From positions 1-29,003 of the forward strand of contig JAHHDV010000007.1 of NCBI GenBank assembly GCA_019739295.1: a stretch of 29,003 nucleotides of DNA, in the 5' to 3' direction. Below, in pieces: positions 1 to 8,125 of this stretch (within the stretch, counting starts at the first letter, position 1; every line of letters begins with the position of its first letter). Under the pieces are notes generated by a model, which saw nothing but the letters and a program-made list of their open reading frames with translations, made no database searches and had not been told where the DNA came from. The stretch is from Taibaiella sp. (lineage in GTDB: Bacteria > Bacteroidota > Bacteroidia > Chitinophagales > Chitinophagaceae). A program made the position numbers and the translations under genes.

Positions 1-916
1 TACCGGAATTGAGGAAAGGCGCTATGCCAGCCGGGATCTGGTAACTTCAGATCTGGGCTTTTTTGCAGCCCAAAAGGCTGTCGCAAATGCTGGGATTGAT
101 ATAGAAACGCTGGATTACATTATTTTCGCACACAATTTTGGTGATGTACGGTTTTGGGACCATTCAGTCGGATATGGTCCCCTCTTTGGCTTCCCGGGTG
201 AAGCACCTCTTAAAAATCAAAAACAATTTTTGTGTAGCATACGATGTCCTGTTTGGCTTGTCCCGGTTGGATTGAAGGAGTGATACAGGCAAATGCATTT
301 ATCAGATCCGGAATGGCAAAGAGATGCCTGGTGATCGGTGCAGAGACGCTTTCAAGAGTCTCCGACATTCATGACAGGGACAGTATGATCTATGCTGATG
401 GTGCCGGGGCGGCGATACTGGAGATCAGCCGGGATGATTCAGGTATACAATCTCATATATCAGCCTCCTTTACATTGAACGAAAAGGATTATCTGAATTT
501 TGGTAAGTCTTTTAACCGGGAAAGCCATCCGGATGTAAAATACATCAAGATGAATGGCAGGAAAATATATGAATTTGCATTACAGCATGTACCGGCTGCA
601 ATGAAGCAATGTCTTGATTCAAGCGGCTACGGGGTAGCGCAACTGAATAAGATTATTATACACCAGGCCAATGAAAAAATGGATGAAGCAATCGTGAACA
701 GGTTTTACCAGTTATATCATATGCCCGTACCTGAGCATATCATGCCTATGGTAATCCAGAAAACTGGGTAACAGCAGTGTGGCTACTATTCCTTCTTTGC
801 TCACGATGATTTTACAGGGCGAATTGCCTCATCACAACATCAAAAGTGGTGATGTCGTGTTGTTTGCTTCAGTGGGTGCCGGAATGAATATCAATGCACT
901 TGTGTACAGGTTTTGA
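1..916 (+). CDS. 3-oxoacyl-ACP synthase III (FabH-like), 5'-truncated, frameshifted
   Basis: Condensing enzyme of the KASIII family, which normally joins an acyl-CoA starter to malonyl-ACP in the cytoplasm. The gene enters from the left edge in the frame of base 2, with TGIEERRYAS near its start. The full Cys-His-Asn triad is visible once the shifts are bridged: active-site Cys in GCPGWIEG (about 256-280), His in IIHQANEKM (about 652-678), Asn in GNSSVATIPS (about 767-796). It ends at TGA 914-916 after GAGMNINALVYRF. Three extra single bases break the frame: one T in 152-155, one T at 258-259 beside the active-site codon, and one A in 760-763. The protein resembles the KASIII present in most Bacteroidota, some of which (DarB type) make dialkylresorcinols or flexirubin side chains. 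Whether this copy serves that pathway or ordinary lipid synthesis cannot be told here. The family call is firm. Confidence 0.88.
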
Positions 917-1094
917 TGCACTATAGGATCATCTGTCTTTTATAAGGATACTCCGGGAAATCAGTGCGTTTCTTTCCTCCTTAGCTGGTGCCGGGCGTTT
1001 CCATGTTCTTCAGGGATTCTTCTCGGTCTGATTCAGCTCATAAGGATACTTTTTGGTTGGATCCCCTACTGTGATGTACAGGACCCATACGTCT

Positions 1095-1652
1095 TTATGG
1101 ATTCAGCGAAGGTTGATCTTTGTCCTGCTTCACCCAGATCAGCTTAGTGGTATCGTATCCTATTGCTTCTGCTTTTTTCAGGTAATCATCTTTGACCGGA
1201 TCGGGCATTGTCTTTTCCCGGGATAATAGCCAGAGGTACTTTAGGTTCTTACCGGCTACTAAAGCATATCGATAATCCTCATCAATAGCTATCACATTAT
1301 ATCCTGCGTAAAAAGGCTTGAAAAAGCTTACTTTCAAGGCAGCTGTCTGTTTATTCCTGCGAAATTTGGCAATTCCCCGGGCAGATTTCCATTCATTGGT
1401 CTTGTAGTTGTAACCCATGTTCATGACCCCGATTTCACCATTTTCCATTTGCGTATACCGCGCAGTGACATTATCGAGATTTTTTTCGAAGCGGTAATCG
1501 AAACGCGCTATTTCGTACCAGGTACCAAGGTAACGCCCGGCATCGAAATTATTTACGGGTACTGCCAATTTAGGAATGGAAGAGCAGGATGTGCCTAAAG
1601 CCAGAGCTGCTAAACCTATTCCTGTCGCGAGAATGATTTTTGTTTTCATCAT
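1095..1652 (-). CDS. blc: Lipocalin family outer-membrane lipoprotein (Blc-like)
   Basis: Bacterial lipocalin of 185 residues, expected to be a lipid-anchored beta-barrel binding hydrophobic ligands such as lysophospholipids. A short hydrophobic signal peptide (residues 3-19) leads to a lipobox-like LGTSC with Cys23 as the likely lipidated residue. The diagnostic lipocalin motif follows as GTWYEIARFDYRFEKNL from residue 43. The C-terminal half, with YALVAGKNLKYLWLLSR, is the second conserved lipocalin block. Length matches the Blc family. Two ATG codons are adjacent (MMKT), so the start could be one codon later. The gene stands alone: the neighbour to its left is on the other strand and more than 550 bases lie upstream. 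Start and stop are intact, unlike several nearby genes. Confidence 0.9.
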   Translation of the reverse strand: MMKTKIILATGIGLAALALGTSCSSIPKLAVPVNNFDAGRYLGTWYEIARFDYRFEKNLDNVTARYTQMENGEIGVMNMGYNYKTNEWKSARGIAKFRRNKQTAALKVSFFKPFYAGYNVIAIDEDYRYALVAGKNLKYLWLLSREKTMPDPVKDDYLKKAEAIGYDTTKLIWVKQDKDQPSLNP

Positions 1653-2224
1653 AAAAATAATTTTGAATGAATGTAGTCGTTAACGTTAGGTCTGTTTTTT
1701 CTTTTGGTTATTTGTAAAATTTCATATCGGTCCTGTTATCGGGTTTGTTTGCTGGATCTATATAAATTGTACTTTACTTATACCATGGTTGAACTACGAA
1801 TTTCGAGAATGTCAGGCGGATTCGGAACGCTATTAGGATAATTTTATCTATATGAGACAGGTAGTCCTGTTCCCGGCAGGAAGCGGGAAAAGGCAGGTCT
1901 GAAACCTTACCGTTGCTGTGATCCGTTACAGGTTAATGGTTTGATTCAGTTAAATGGCTGCCGAAATTCCAAAGGAGCAACAGAAGTCCGGTTTTTGGAT
2001 AAGTGATGAAACAATTGCGGATGCCCAAATCCTAAAGATAAGCAATTTAACATAGTGAAGGTTTACCGCACAGCCACTAAATAAGGACAAATACAGGGCT
2101 GGTATTCATCGATTAGATTAAGATGGGTAGCGGCTGTCATTAAACCCGGAATGCCAACTAAAGATCTTTCCCGTTGCTTTTTTGTGTTGAAATTCGGCAA
2201 AAGTTTTGACAGAACGTCTGCTGC
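1653..2224. other. Intergenic stretch with no recognisable gene
   Basis: These 572 bases between the divergent upstream side of the lipocalin and the 3' end of the VOC gene hold no open frame I can assign to a family on either strand. Several stops occur in all six frames. I saw no tRNA-like fold, strong terminator or long repeat. The right part (about 1940-2130) has short open pieces on both strands that do not join into a familiar protein even when single-base shifts are allowed. Confidence 0.5.
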
Positions 2225-2677
2225 CTATTGCTTGCCGAGCTGTTCTGCCAGCCCGATAAGCAGCCCTTCGGTCCCGCGGATATAACAGAGCCGATACGCG
2301 TCTTCATACTGGACCACTTCACCAACGAGCTGTGCACCATGACTGCAGAGCCTGGATACCATTTCGTCAATGTCTTCAACGGTGAACATGATACGGAGGT
2401 ATCCCAGCGCATTAACAGGGGCAGTACGGTGATCTGAGATCACGGGCGGGGTTAGAAATTGTGAAAGTTCGAGCCGGCTGTGACCGTCGGGAGTGACCAT
2501 CATTGCAATCTCTACGCGCTGAGCCCCAAGCCCAGTGACGCGTCCGGCCCACTCCCCTTCGATCGTGGTTCTTCCCTCGAGTATCAGGCCTATCTCCTGG
2601 AAAAAAGAAATAGCATTATCGAGGGATGCTACCACGATGCTGACATTGTCCATTCTAAGTAATTTATTTGCTATCAT
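2225..2677 (-). CDS. VOC (glyoxalase/bleomycin-resistance/dioxygenase) family protein
   Basis: Vicinal-oxygen-chelate fold protein of 150 residues. It shows the two-module beta-alpha-beta-beta-beta pattern: an N-terminal module beginning MDNVSIVVASLDNAISFFQEIG, and a second beginning LGYLRIMFTVEDIDEMVSRLCSHG. The end, YIRGTEGLLIGLAEQLG, contains the usual terminal Glu-containing strand (RGTEGLLIGLAE). VOC proteins usually bind a divalent metal through His/Glu residues and act on small electrophiles or bind antibiotics. The substrate cannot be inferred. A good AAGGAG ribosome-binding site lies about 8 bases before the ATG at 2677, which supports this start. The gene is intact and divergent from the ArsR gene at 3064. 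Confidence 0.85.
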   Translation of the reverse strand: MIANKLLRMDNVSIVVASLDNAISFFQEIGLILEGRTTIEGEWAGRVTGLGAQRVEIAMMVTPDGHSRLELSQFLTPPVISDHRTAPVNALGYLRIMFTVEDIDEMVSRLCSHGAQLVGEVVQYEDAYRLCYIRGTEGLLIGLAEQLGKQ

Positions 2678-2699
2678 AGTTGGGTCTCCTTATATGATA

Positions 2700-2707
2700 C
2701 AAAGATA
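2700..2707 (-). promoter_or_regulatory. Candidate Bacteroidota -7 promoter box for the VOC gene
   Basis: Read on the minus strand this is TATCTTTG, a match to the TAnnTTTG -7 consensus of Bacteroidota primary promoters. It ends 22 bases before the VOC start codon. I do not see a clear TTTG -33 box at the expected 19-21 base spacing, so the call rests on the -7 element alone. Confidence 0.45.
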
Positions 2708-3010
2708 TTGTCTTAATTGTAATATTGCCTGATTAAAGTTTACATATAGCAGTCTGAGCTTTGTATTAGGGCAGGGAATTGAAAGACCGATGTTCTAATG
2801 ATTACCCGGGCTGGAATAGGAGCACAAAGCTCCTGTGCCGTCCCAGCTCTGCCTGATTATAGGTGGAACCTGTCGTTCAGCGCCTGGTGATTTCGAATCC
2901 AGAACAAAATAATAATGTGTTTTGACTTTTGCCATTCAAGGCTTGAAGACAGGATCTTTATCGGAAAATGCGGGTCGGTTGTAATCGTTCTTAAATAAAA
3001 AACACCTGAA

Positions 3011-3062
3011 ATATTTGCACAACCAAATGGTTGTATGTATATTTGCAACCAAATGGTTGTAT
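3011..3062 (+). promoter_or_regulatory. ArsR-type autoregulated promoter with two tandem operators
   Basis: A near-identical unit, ATATTTGC followed by AACCAAATGGTTGTAT, occurs twice: once at 3011-3036 (with two extra bases, AC) and again at 3039-3062. Each holds an inverted repeat: ACAACCA-AA-TGGTTGT at 3019-3034 and CAACCA-AA-TGGTTG at 3046-3059, 26 bases apart. A promoter fits exactly: -33 TTTG at 3014-3017, a 20-base spacer, and -7 TATATTTG at 3038-3045. Operator 1 therefore sits in the spacer and operator 2 covers the expected start of transcription, just before the ATG at 3064. This is the arrangement expected of a repressor that blocks its own promoter. It also drives the two downstream genes if they form one operon. 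Confidence 0.8.
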
Positions 3063-3063
3063 T

Positions 3064-3384
3064 ATGATCGGAAGACGAGACGTTTTTCAGGCCATTGCAG
3101 ACCCTACCAGAAGGATGATTATCCGGAAGCTGATGAGTGGCCCGCTGAATATTGGCCAGATCGCTGCGGATTCGGGCATTACCAGGCAGGGAATCGCAAA
3201 GCACCTTAAAGTTCTGAGTGAATGCGGGATGATTTCCGTTATTCAGAAAGGCAGGGAACAATTCTGCGAAGCTCAGCTGGACCAGTTAGATGAGGTAGTC
3301 GATTGGGTGAACGTATCCCGTAAGCTGTGGCAGCAGCGCTTAGAGAAACTGGACAAATTTTTAGCGGAAACAAAAAAAAGATAA
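3064..3384 (+). CDS. ArsR/SmtB-family winged-helix transcriptional regulator
   Basis: DNA-binding repressor-type protein of 106 residues. The N-terminus MIGRRDVFQAIADPTRR is the classic ArsR opening. The winged helix follows, with recognition-helix sequence ITRQGIAKHLKVLSECGMI and the wing QKGREQFCEA. The C-terminus is helical (VNVSRKLWQQRLEKLDKFL), as in the ArsR subgroup paired with AHSA1/SRPBCC proteins. No metal-binding CxC motif is present, so it probably does not sense arsenic. I chose the ATG at 3064 rather than an in-frame upstream codon because the latter would lie inside the promoter and operators. The next gene starts 2 bases after the stop, so the two are very likely co-transcribed. 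Confidence 0.9.
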   Translation: MIGRRDVFQAIADPTRRMIIRKLMSGPLNIGQIAADSGITRQGIAKHLKVLSECGMISVIQKGREQFCEAQLDQLDEVVDWVNVSRKLWQQRLEKLDKFLAETKKR

Positions 3385-3386
3385 AT

Positions 3387-3874
3387 ATGAAATCACAAGA
3401 CCGGGAACTTTTGATCACACACTTGTTTGATGCGCCCATCCGGGCGGTTTTTTGATGCGTGGACTGATCCTGAAAAGCTCAGGCATTGGTATGCGCCGGA
3501 TGGATGCACTATAGAGTTCAAATCCATCGACGTTACACAGGGAGGGCAGTTCCATTCCTGCGTTCGTGATCCGGTACATGGTGATTGCTGGATTATGGGC
3601 ACCTATTTGGAAATACGACCGCCGGAGAAGCTTTCTTTTACAATGCAGCTTTCTGATGAAAGTGGCCGGGTGAGCGATGCGTCAAAAGCCGGGAAGCCGG
3701 CAGGATGGCCTCAGGAAATCCTTACCACCGTGTCTTTTGAAGCGATCGGTGACCAGACAAAAATAACCATTCATCAGGACTGTTTCCGAGGAGGAAGCTA
3801 AGAAAACCGGTGCTTATCAAAGCTGGATCAAAATGTTCAACAAACTCAATCAACAATTCATCAACGAGATATGA
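3387..3874 (+). CDS. SRPBCC (AHSA1/START-like) family protein, frameshifted
   Basis: Activator-of-Hsp90 homologue 1-like protein, about 162 residues when read across two shifts. These have a helix-grip fold with a hydrophobic pocket. The ArsR-SRPBCC pairing is very common but its ligand is usually unknown. The start is MKSQDRELLITHLFDAPI at 3387. The family motif VFDAWTDPEKLRHWYAPDGC follows, with GGQFHSCVRDP and the C-terminal region EEEAKKTGAYQSWIKMFNKL. One extra T in the T-run near 3449-3454 and one extra G near 3779-3780 break the frame. Without them the reading is continuous to TGA 3872-3874, which overlaps the next ATG by four bases (ATGA). Overlap and operon order suggest one transcript under the ArsR promoter. 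Confidence 0.85.
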
Positions 3875-4300
3875 AAAAAGCTATCGGTATTGCCGTAATT
3901 TTGTCAACAATATTCATGACTGCTTTCAAAGAAAAAGCCTGGTTCCATCAGCCGGAACAAAAAAGTCGTATCGGATTATATGGAAGGATTCAATGCAGGT
4001 GATCACCATAAGATATTATCCTGCCTGACGGATGATGTGGTATGGGAAATGCCCGGGGTTTATGCTCATTCCGGCAAAGAAGCATTTGATAAGGAAATAG
4101 AAAATGATGCATTTGAAGGCAAGCCGGTAATAAAGGTTATCCGCCTCGTTGAAGAGGCTGACATCGTGGTCGCTGAAGGTACCGTACAAGGGAAAAGAAA
4201 GGGAGGTGAGGTATTCAGTGCTGTGTTCTGTGATGTGTTTCATATGAGTGACGGGAAGATCAAGAGGCTTACCAGCTACTTGATGTTTCCCAACCCATAG
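3871..4300 (+). CDS. SnoaL/NTF2-like family protein with signal peptide, frameshifted
   Basis: Small protein of about 142 residues with a cone-shaped SnoaL/NTF2 fold, a family that includes isomerases, hydrolases and ligand-binding proteins. An N-terminal signal peptide (MKKAIGIAVILSTIFMTAF) suggests export. The fold region begins VVSDYMEGFNAGDHHKILSC and includes the typical DDVVWEMPG block and the end DGKIKRLTSYLMFP. One extra A in the A-run near 3959-3964 separates the signal peptide from the body. Its ATG overlaps the SRPBCC stop, making it the third member of the ArsR operon. No function is claimed beyond family. Confidence 0.75.
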
Positions 4301-4646
4301 CTGAAAATGGTCAATTGTATGGAGACAGGCACTAACCGGTGTTGTGGTTACGGTACTCAGTTATGGGTCGCTAATCCGGCAATGACGTATAGTACAGACA
4401 GAGCACATGAGCCGACTGTTTTCGGTATATAGTTTGCTTTTTATATAGCGTACCCAGATTCCGGAAGAAACGTGGCTCCTGGAGCCGTCAGCGGCCTTAT
4501 CTGTGTGGCCTGTACAGCATTTGTTAGCGTTGCTGCTTTTTGTTGTTTGAGGCAAATGGATCATGATTAAGCTTATGAATAGCCGGACAGCATATAGGGT
4601 TAAGGACAAACAATTTTAAATAATAAACAGGTTAAATAATTATAAA
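4301..4646. other. Intergenic stretch with no recognisable gene
   Basis: These 346 bases between the SnoaL-like gene and the arr gene show no convincing reading frame on either strand. An 82-codon antisense frame at 4361-4609 has Cys/Ser-rich, unfamiliar composition and no neighbour in its direction, so I do not call it. The last 40 bases are AT-rich and probably hold the arr promoter and leader, but no clear TAnnTTTG box was found. Confidence 0.45.
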
Positions 4647-5390
4647 ATGGAATTCTCACCGTTCAATAAGGTAGTTCAACGTTGTCTTCAGGGTATGGAC
4701 ATGGAAGAAAAAGGTCAGGCTGAAGAAGCAAGCAAGCTGTTTCTGCAGGGTTGGGATGAAGCTACAGAAGATTTTGAAAAGTTTCTTGCGGCTTACTATG
4801 TAGCCCGGCATCAAAAATCCGTCTCCGGCAGATTAAAATGGCTCGAAACGGCTTTGGGGTATGCTTTAAAAGTAGATGATGATACGGTTAAGAGTGCTTT
4901 CCCCTCTCTTTATTCTAACATTGCCCGATGCTATGAAGATTTAGGTGATACAGCAAAGGCAAAGGAGCATGCTGACCTGGCTCTTTTGTTTAAGAACAAT
5001 CCTTCCGACAAAGGTCCTTTTTATCATGGCACAAAAGCAGATTTGCAGGTTGGAGACTTACTGACAGCGGGCAGCGATTCCAATTACAAATCTGAACTTA
5101 AGATGAATCATATCTATTTCACGGCTTTGGTGAATGGCGCGGGGCTTGCGGCTGCATTGGCAAAAGGCGATGGACGTGAACGTGTGTATATCGTTGAACC
5201 AACGGGCAGCTATGAGCACGATCCGAACCTGACAGATAAAAAGTTTCCCGGCAATCCGACCCGTTCCTATCGCTCGGGGGCACCCTTGAAAATCACCGGG
5301 GAGGTAACAGAATGGATGAGACCGGCTCCTGAAGAACTGCAAAAGTTCCGTGAAAAATTATCAGACAACACAGGAGAAATAATCAACTAA
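4647..5390 (+). CDS. arr: NAD+-rifampin ADP-ribosyltransferase (Arr) with N-terminal helical/TPR-like extension
   Basis: Arr enzymes inactivate rifamycins by ADP-ribosylating the ansa-chain hydroxyl using NAD+. The Arr domain occupies about residues 122-245: it opens with FYHGTKADLQVGDLL, whose YHGT begins the NAD site, continues with NHIYFTAL, RVYIVEPTG and FPGNPTRSYRSGAPLKI, and ends in GEVTEWMRPAPEE. Classic Arr proteins are only about 140 residues, close to this domain alone. The first 115 residues are helical and repeat-like (ASKLFLQGWDEATEDFEKFL, SLYSNIARCYEDLGDTAKAKEHADLAL) and look like tetratricopeptide helices. This long form is known in Bacteroidota. Whether it confers rifampin resistance here is inference. 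The frame is intact and the gene has no obvious operon partner. Confidence 0.88.
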   Translation: MEFSPFNKVVQRCLQGMDMEEKGQAEEASKLFLQGWDEATEDFEKFLAAYYVARHQKSVSGRLKWLETALGYALKVDDDTVKSAFPSLYSNIARCYEDLGDTAKAKEHADLALLFKNNPSDKGPFYHGTKADLQVGDLLTAGSDSNYKSELKMNHIYFTALVNGAGLAAALAKGDGRERVYIVEPTGSYEHDPNLTDKKFPGNPTRSYRSGAPLKITGEVTEWMRPAPEELQKFREKLSDNTGEIIN

Positions 5391-5588
5391 TCACTGACTA
5401 CTGACAGGGACGATGGGCGGATACCTGGCACTGCTTCGAGTCTTTTAATTTATTAAATAGCTGCAAATTTACTTCAAAAGAAAACCATTCTGACAACGGA
5501 AGTAAGGTAACGAAGCGCTATAGGCCGGTGGCTGGCAGCGCGGGAAAAAAAACAGAGACTGATGTATGTGTTATCAGGACAATAATTA

Positions 5589-5596
5589 TAATTTTG
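5589..5596 (+). promoter_or_regulatory. Candidate -7 box (TAATTTTG) for the DUF488 gene
   Basis: TAATTTTG matches the TAnnTTTG consensus and lies 16 bases before the ATG at 5613. No convincing -33 TTTG is seen at the right spacing, so this is a moderate call. Confidence 0.4.
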
Positions 5597-5612
5597 AAAT
5601 ATCGAAGTGAAT

Positions 5613-6155
5613 ATGCCCGGCAAATATACCGTATATACCATAGGCCATTCTACGCGCAGTTCAGATGAGTTTCTGGCTATGCTTCAATCTTTTGGGATTA
5701 AAATGCTGGCGGATATAAGAGGGCTTCCCGGATCCCGGAAGTTCCCGCAATTTGACCAGGAAAACCTGGAAGCTTCATTGCAGGAAAAGGGCATACGATA
5801 CAGGCATATAAAAGAGCTGGGCGGAAGAAGAAAAGTACATAAAGATTCTCAAAATACCCGCTGGCGAAATACTTCTTTTCGCGGCTATGCCGATTATATG
5901 GAAACAGAAGGATTTGCACAAGGTATTACAGTATTAGAAGCTATGGCATCGGAATCGCCAACTGCCTATATGTGTGCTGAAGCGGTGTGGTGGCGGTGTC
6001 ATCGCTCTATGGTATCCGATTACCTGAAAGCAAAAGGATGGACCGTGCTGCATATTATGGGTGTGCATCAAGCAGAAGAACATTCCTATACCTCACCTGC
6101 AAGGGTGAAGGGCGACCGGGTATTCTATTCTGACGAAGATTTGTTTAACTCATAG
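5613..6155 (+). CDS. DUF488 domain-containing protein
   Basis: Protein of about 180 residues covering the whole DUF488 family fold. Visible family marks are the opening YTIGHSTRSSDEFLAMLQSF, the LADIRGLPGSRKFPQF block, the RYRHIKELGGRR turn, and the C-terminal AYMCAEAVWWRCHRSMVSDYL, with conserved Cys-Glu and Cys-His-Arg. The family is widespread and its biochemical role is not established. The conserved Cys/His residues suggest a catalytic or metal site. I prefer the ATG at 5613 over the GTG two codons upstream. A broken DUF2945 gene follows within 15 bases, a pairing I have often seen in this phylum, so a two-gene operon is likely. Confidence 0.88.
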   Translation: MPGKYTVYTIGHSTRSSDEFLAMLQSFGIKMLADIRGLPGSRKFPQFDQENLEASLQEKGIRYRHIKELGGRRKVHKDSQNTRWRNTSFRGYADYMETEGFAQGITVLEAMASESPTAYMCAEAVWWRCHRSMVSDYLKAKGWTVLHIMGVHQAEEHSYTSPARVKGDRVFYSDEDLFNS

Positions 6156-6168
6156 ATTATTTATCGAC

Positions 6169-6369
6169 AAGAAGTTTAAAATAGGGGACAGGATAAGCGG
6201 GAGTTCAGAAGCAGGAAGGATCTCGGTGTGGTAATCAAAATACATACAAAAGATTTCGATTACAAAGGATATACACACCACCGGAGCCGAACCGCAATAT
6301 GCAATACAAAGTGATCAAACAGATCATATCGCAGTACATAAAGGTGCTGCGTCGACAAAGCTTGATTGA
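6169..6369 (+). pseudogene. DUF2945 (hypervirulence-associated TUDOR-like) protein, broken
   Basis: A small protein of about 66 residues can be read if two shifts are bridged: KKFKIGDRISGSSEAGRI, then VVIKIHTKDFDYKGYTHH, then EPQYAIQSDQTDHIAVHKGA and a TGA at 6367-6369. That is the full DUF2945 pattern. One break near 6224-6232 looks like a lost G, or two extra bases, and another near 6284-6285 is an extra C. There is also no ATG where the family normally starts (MKFK...); the codon there is AAG. Three defects, one of them a possible deletion, make this the best candidate for genuine decay in the window. Confidence 0.7.
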
Positions 6370-6469
6370 AAAGCAGTAAAGAATGAAAGCTGCACACAGC
6401 GATGACTATAAAGAGCAGGTCTTGGAATTAAAAATGTTTGCACATTATGGATCAAAGGTTTCCTGGTTT

Positions 6470-8125
6470 CTACCTGATTAAGGTCATATCTCCCTTTTTG
6501 ATGATATCTTCATTACTTCCCGGTGATGAGGATGCTTTCAGGTAATAGAAATATACGCCTTGTTCAGCCGGTATACCGTTTATTTTTCCATCCCAGCCTT
6601 TATTCACTCCCCGGGAATCGAATACCAATTCTCCCCAACGGTTGAAAATCTTCAGGTGAACCAGTTCTAAAGGACAGTTAATGACCGGTTTGAAATCGTC
6701 GTTCAGCCCATCATCATTGGGCGAAAAAGCATTAGGCATCATGATACAATAGTCACAGTCCAGGAAATGGACAGTAACAGAATCTGTAAACACATCACCG
6801 CACACGGTAAAAGACTGGCGCAAATAGGTGCCGGATGCTGACACATCGATACAGCAGGTAGTGTCTCCTGTGCTCCACAAGTAGTTGAGACCGGGCGCCG
6901 GTGCTCCGATACGGACCGTAGGCGCATTGCATTCCACGATTCCTTCAGGAAGTGCTACCTGGACCGGGGCTGCCGATACACGCAAGGTATCGCTTCCGTA
7001 ATAACAGTCAGATGAAGCTGTAACATAATAAACACCTGTATCGGCAATAAGGATAGATGCAGTAGTATCTCCCGTGCTCCATAGGTATGTATCGAATCTG
7101 GCATCATAAGCATTAAGTATGAAAGTCGAGGTGTCGCACAGGAACGTATCATTGCCCAGGTTGATCTGCTGCAGACCCAATTGGCCTGAAACGATAAAAG
7201 AATCTATATAGAACAGGCAGCTGTCAGTATTGAATGACTTCACCCAATAGATGCCGCTATCTGTTATGCTCTGGCCCGGAGATGTGCTTCCATTGCTCCA
7301 CACATATTCCGTGGCGGTGACTCTGCCTGAAAAATGCAGGGCGTCCTGCCCGCACAAAGAGGTATCGGTAACAGTGCTGCCCGCTGGAAGACCGTCAAGA
7401 TCCATGACGCATACATCATCATAATAATAGTACACATAGGAATCGGAGGGTGTTCCAGTTACCGCTGACATGGTCAGTGAAGCCTTTGGGCTAAAGTTTC
7501 CGATAGTGATCCACCGCTCAGCACCTATGGCAGTGAATGTACCTGACACCATGCTCCAGCCTGCAGTATCGGTAAGACTGATGCCTGCCGCGCTTTTGAT
7601 CTGGGGTGTAAGGTCATCAAAAGGAAGACCGGAACCTGTTCTTTCTTCAGCATGAACACTGAAATAGGCACCCATTTGATCGAGTCCGCAGCAAGTTCTG
7701 CCTGCAACCTCAGGTGATCCTCCTGACAGGCTTAGCCAATAACTCACATAATACCGGTGTCCGGCCACGAGCGGGGCCAGAAGCCTGGCTTCTATATATT
7801 CCCGGTACTCGGGTATATATATATCCTCTTGTTTGGAATATGCTCCCATATAGCTATTTCCTGTCCGGGCAGACTGGTAGCCGAAGACATTCAGAGGCAC
7901 ATCGAACAGTATAGAGCAGGGATTGAAATAGTCAGGCGTAGCACCGCTGGCTGTATGCCAGTGCTTTACTGAAAAGGTAGCTGCACTTGGAGGAGTCAGG
8001 TCCAGGTAGAATGCCGGGCAGTTATCATAATCTTCAAAGGAAGGATTAGGCACGAGATTCTGTGCCTGAACATAAAGGGTATCACTCGAAAAGACTATTA
8101 CAAAAAAGAAAAACACAAAACGCAT
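6470..8125 (-). CDS. Secreted adhesin-like protein with gliding-motility-type (T9SS type B) C-terminal domain
   Basis: A 551-residue exported protein. Residues 1-22 form a signal peptide (hydrophobic FVFFFFVIVF, then VQAQ). Residues 23-240 form a lectin/CBM-like beta domain beginning NLVPNPSFEDYDNCP, common in Bacteroidota surface proteins. Two or three Ig/PKD-like repeats follow, each with the motif YLWSTGDTT or a variant (EYVWSNGSTSPGQSI, YLWSTGDTTASILI, YLWSTGDTTCCIDV). The C-terminal 85 residues are the CHU_C/T9SS type B sorting domain: PNAFSPNDDGLNDDF, LKIFNRWGELVF, GWDGKINGIPAEQGVYFYYL. It should cross the outer membrane by the type IX system and be anchored or released. The frame is fully intact. 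The ligand is unknown. Confidence 0.9.
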   Translation of the reverse strand: MRFVFFFFVIVFSSDTLYVQAQNLVPNPSFEDYDNCPAFYLDLTPPSAATFSVKHWHTASGATPDYFNPCSILFDVPLNVFGYQSARTGNSYMGAYSKQEDIYIPEYREYIEARLLAPLVAGHRYYVSYWLSLSGGSPEVAGRTCCGLDQMGAYFSVHAEERTGSGLPFDDLTPQIKSAAGISLTDTAGWSMVSGTFTAIGAERWITIGNFSPKASLTMSAVTGTPSDSYVYYYYDDVCVMDLDGLPAGSTVTDTSLCGQDALHFSGRVTATEYVWSNGSTSPGQSITDSGIYWVKSFNTDSCLFYIDSFIVSGQLGLQQINLGNDTFLCDTSTFILNAYDARFDTYLWSTGDTTASILIADTGVYYVTASSDCYYGSDTLRVSAAPVQVALPEGIVECNAPTVRIGAPAPGLNYLWSTGDTTCCIDVSASGTYLRQSFTVCGDVFTDSVTVHFLDCDYCIMMPNAFSPNDDGLNDDFKPVINCPLELVHLKIFNRWGELVFDSRGVNKGWDGKINGIPAEQGVYFYYLKASSSPGSNEDIIKKGDMTLIR

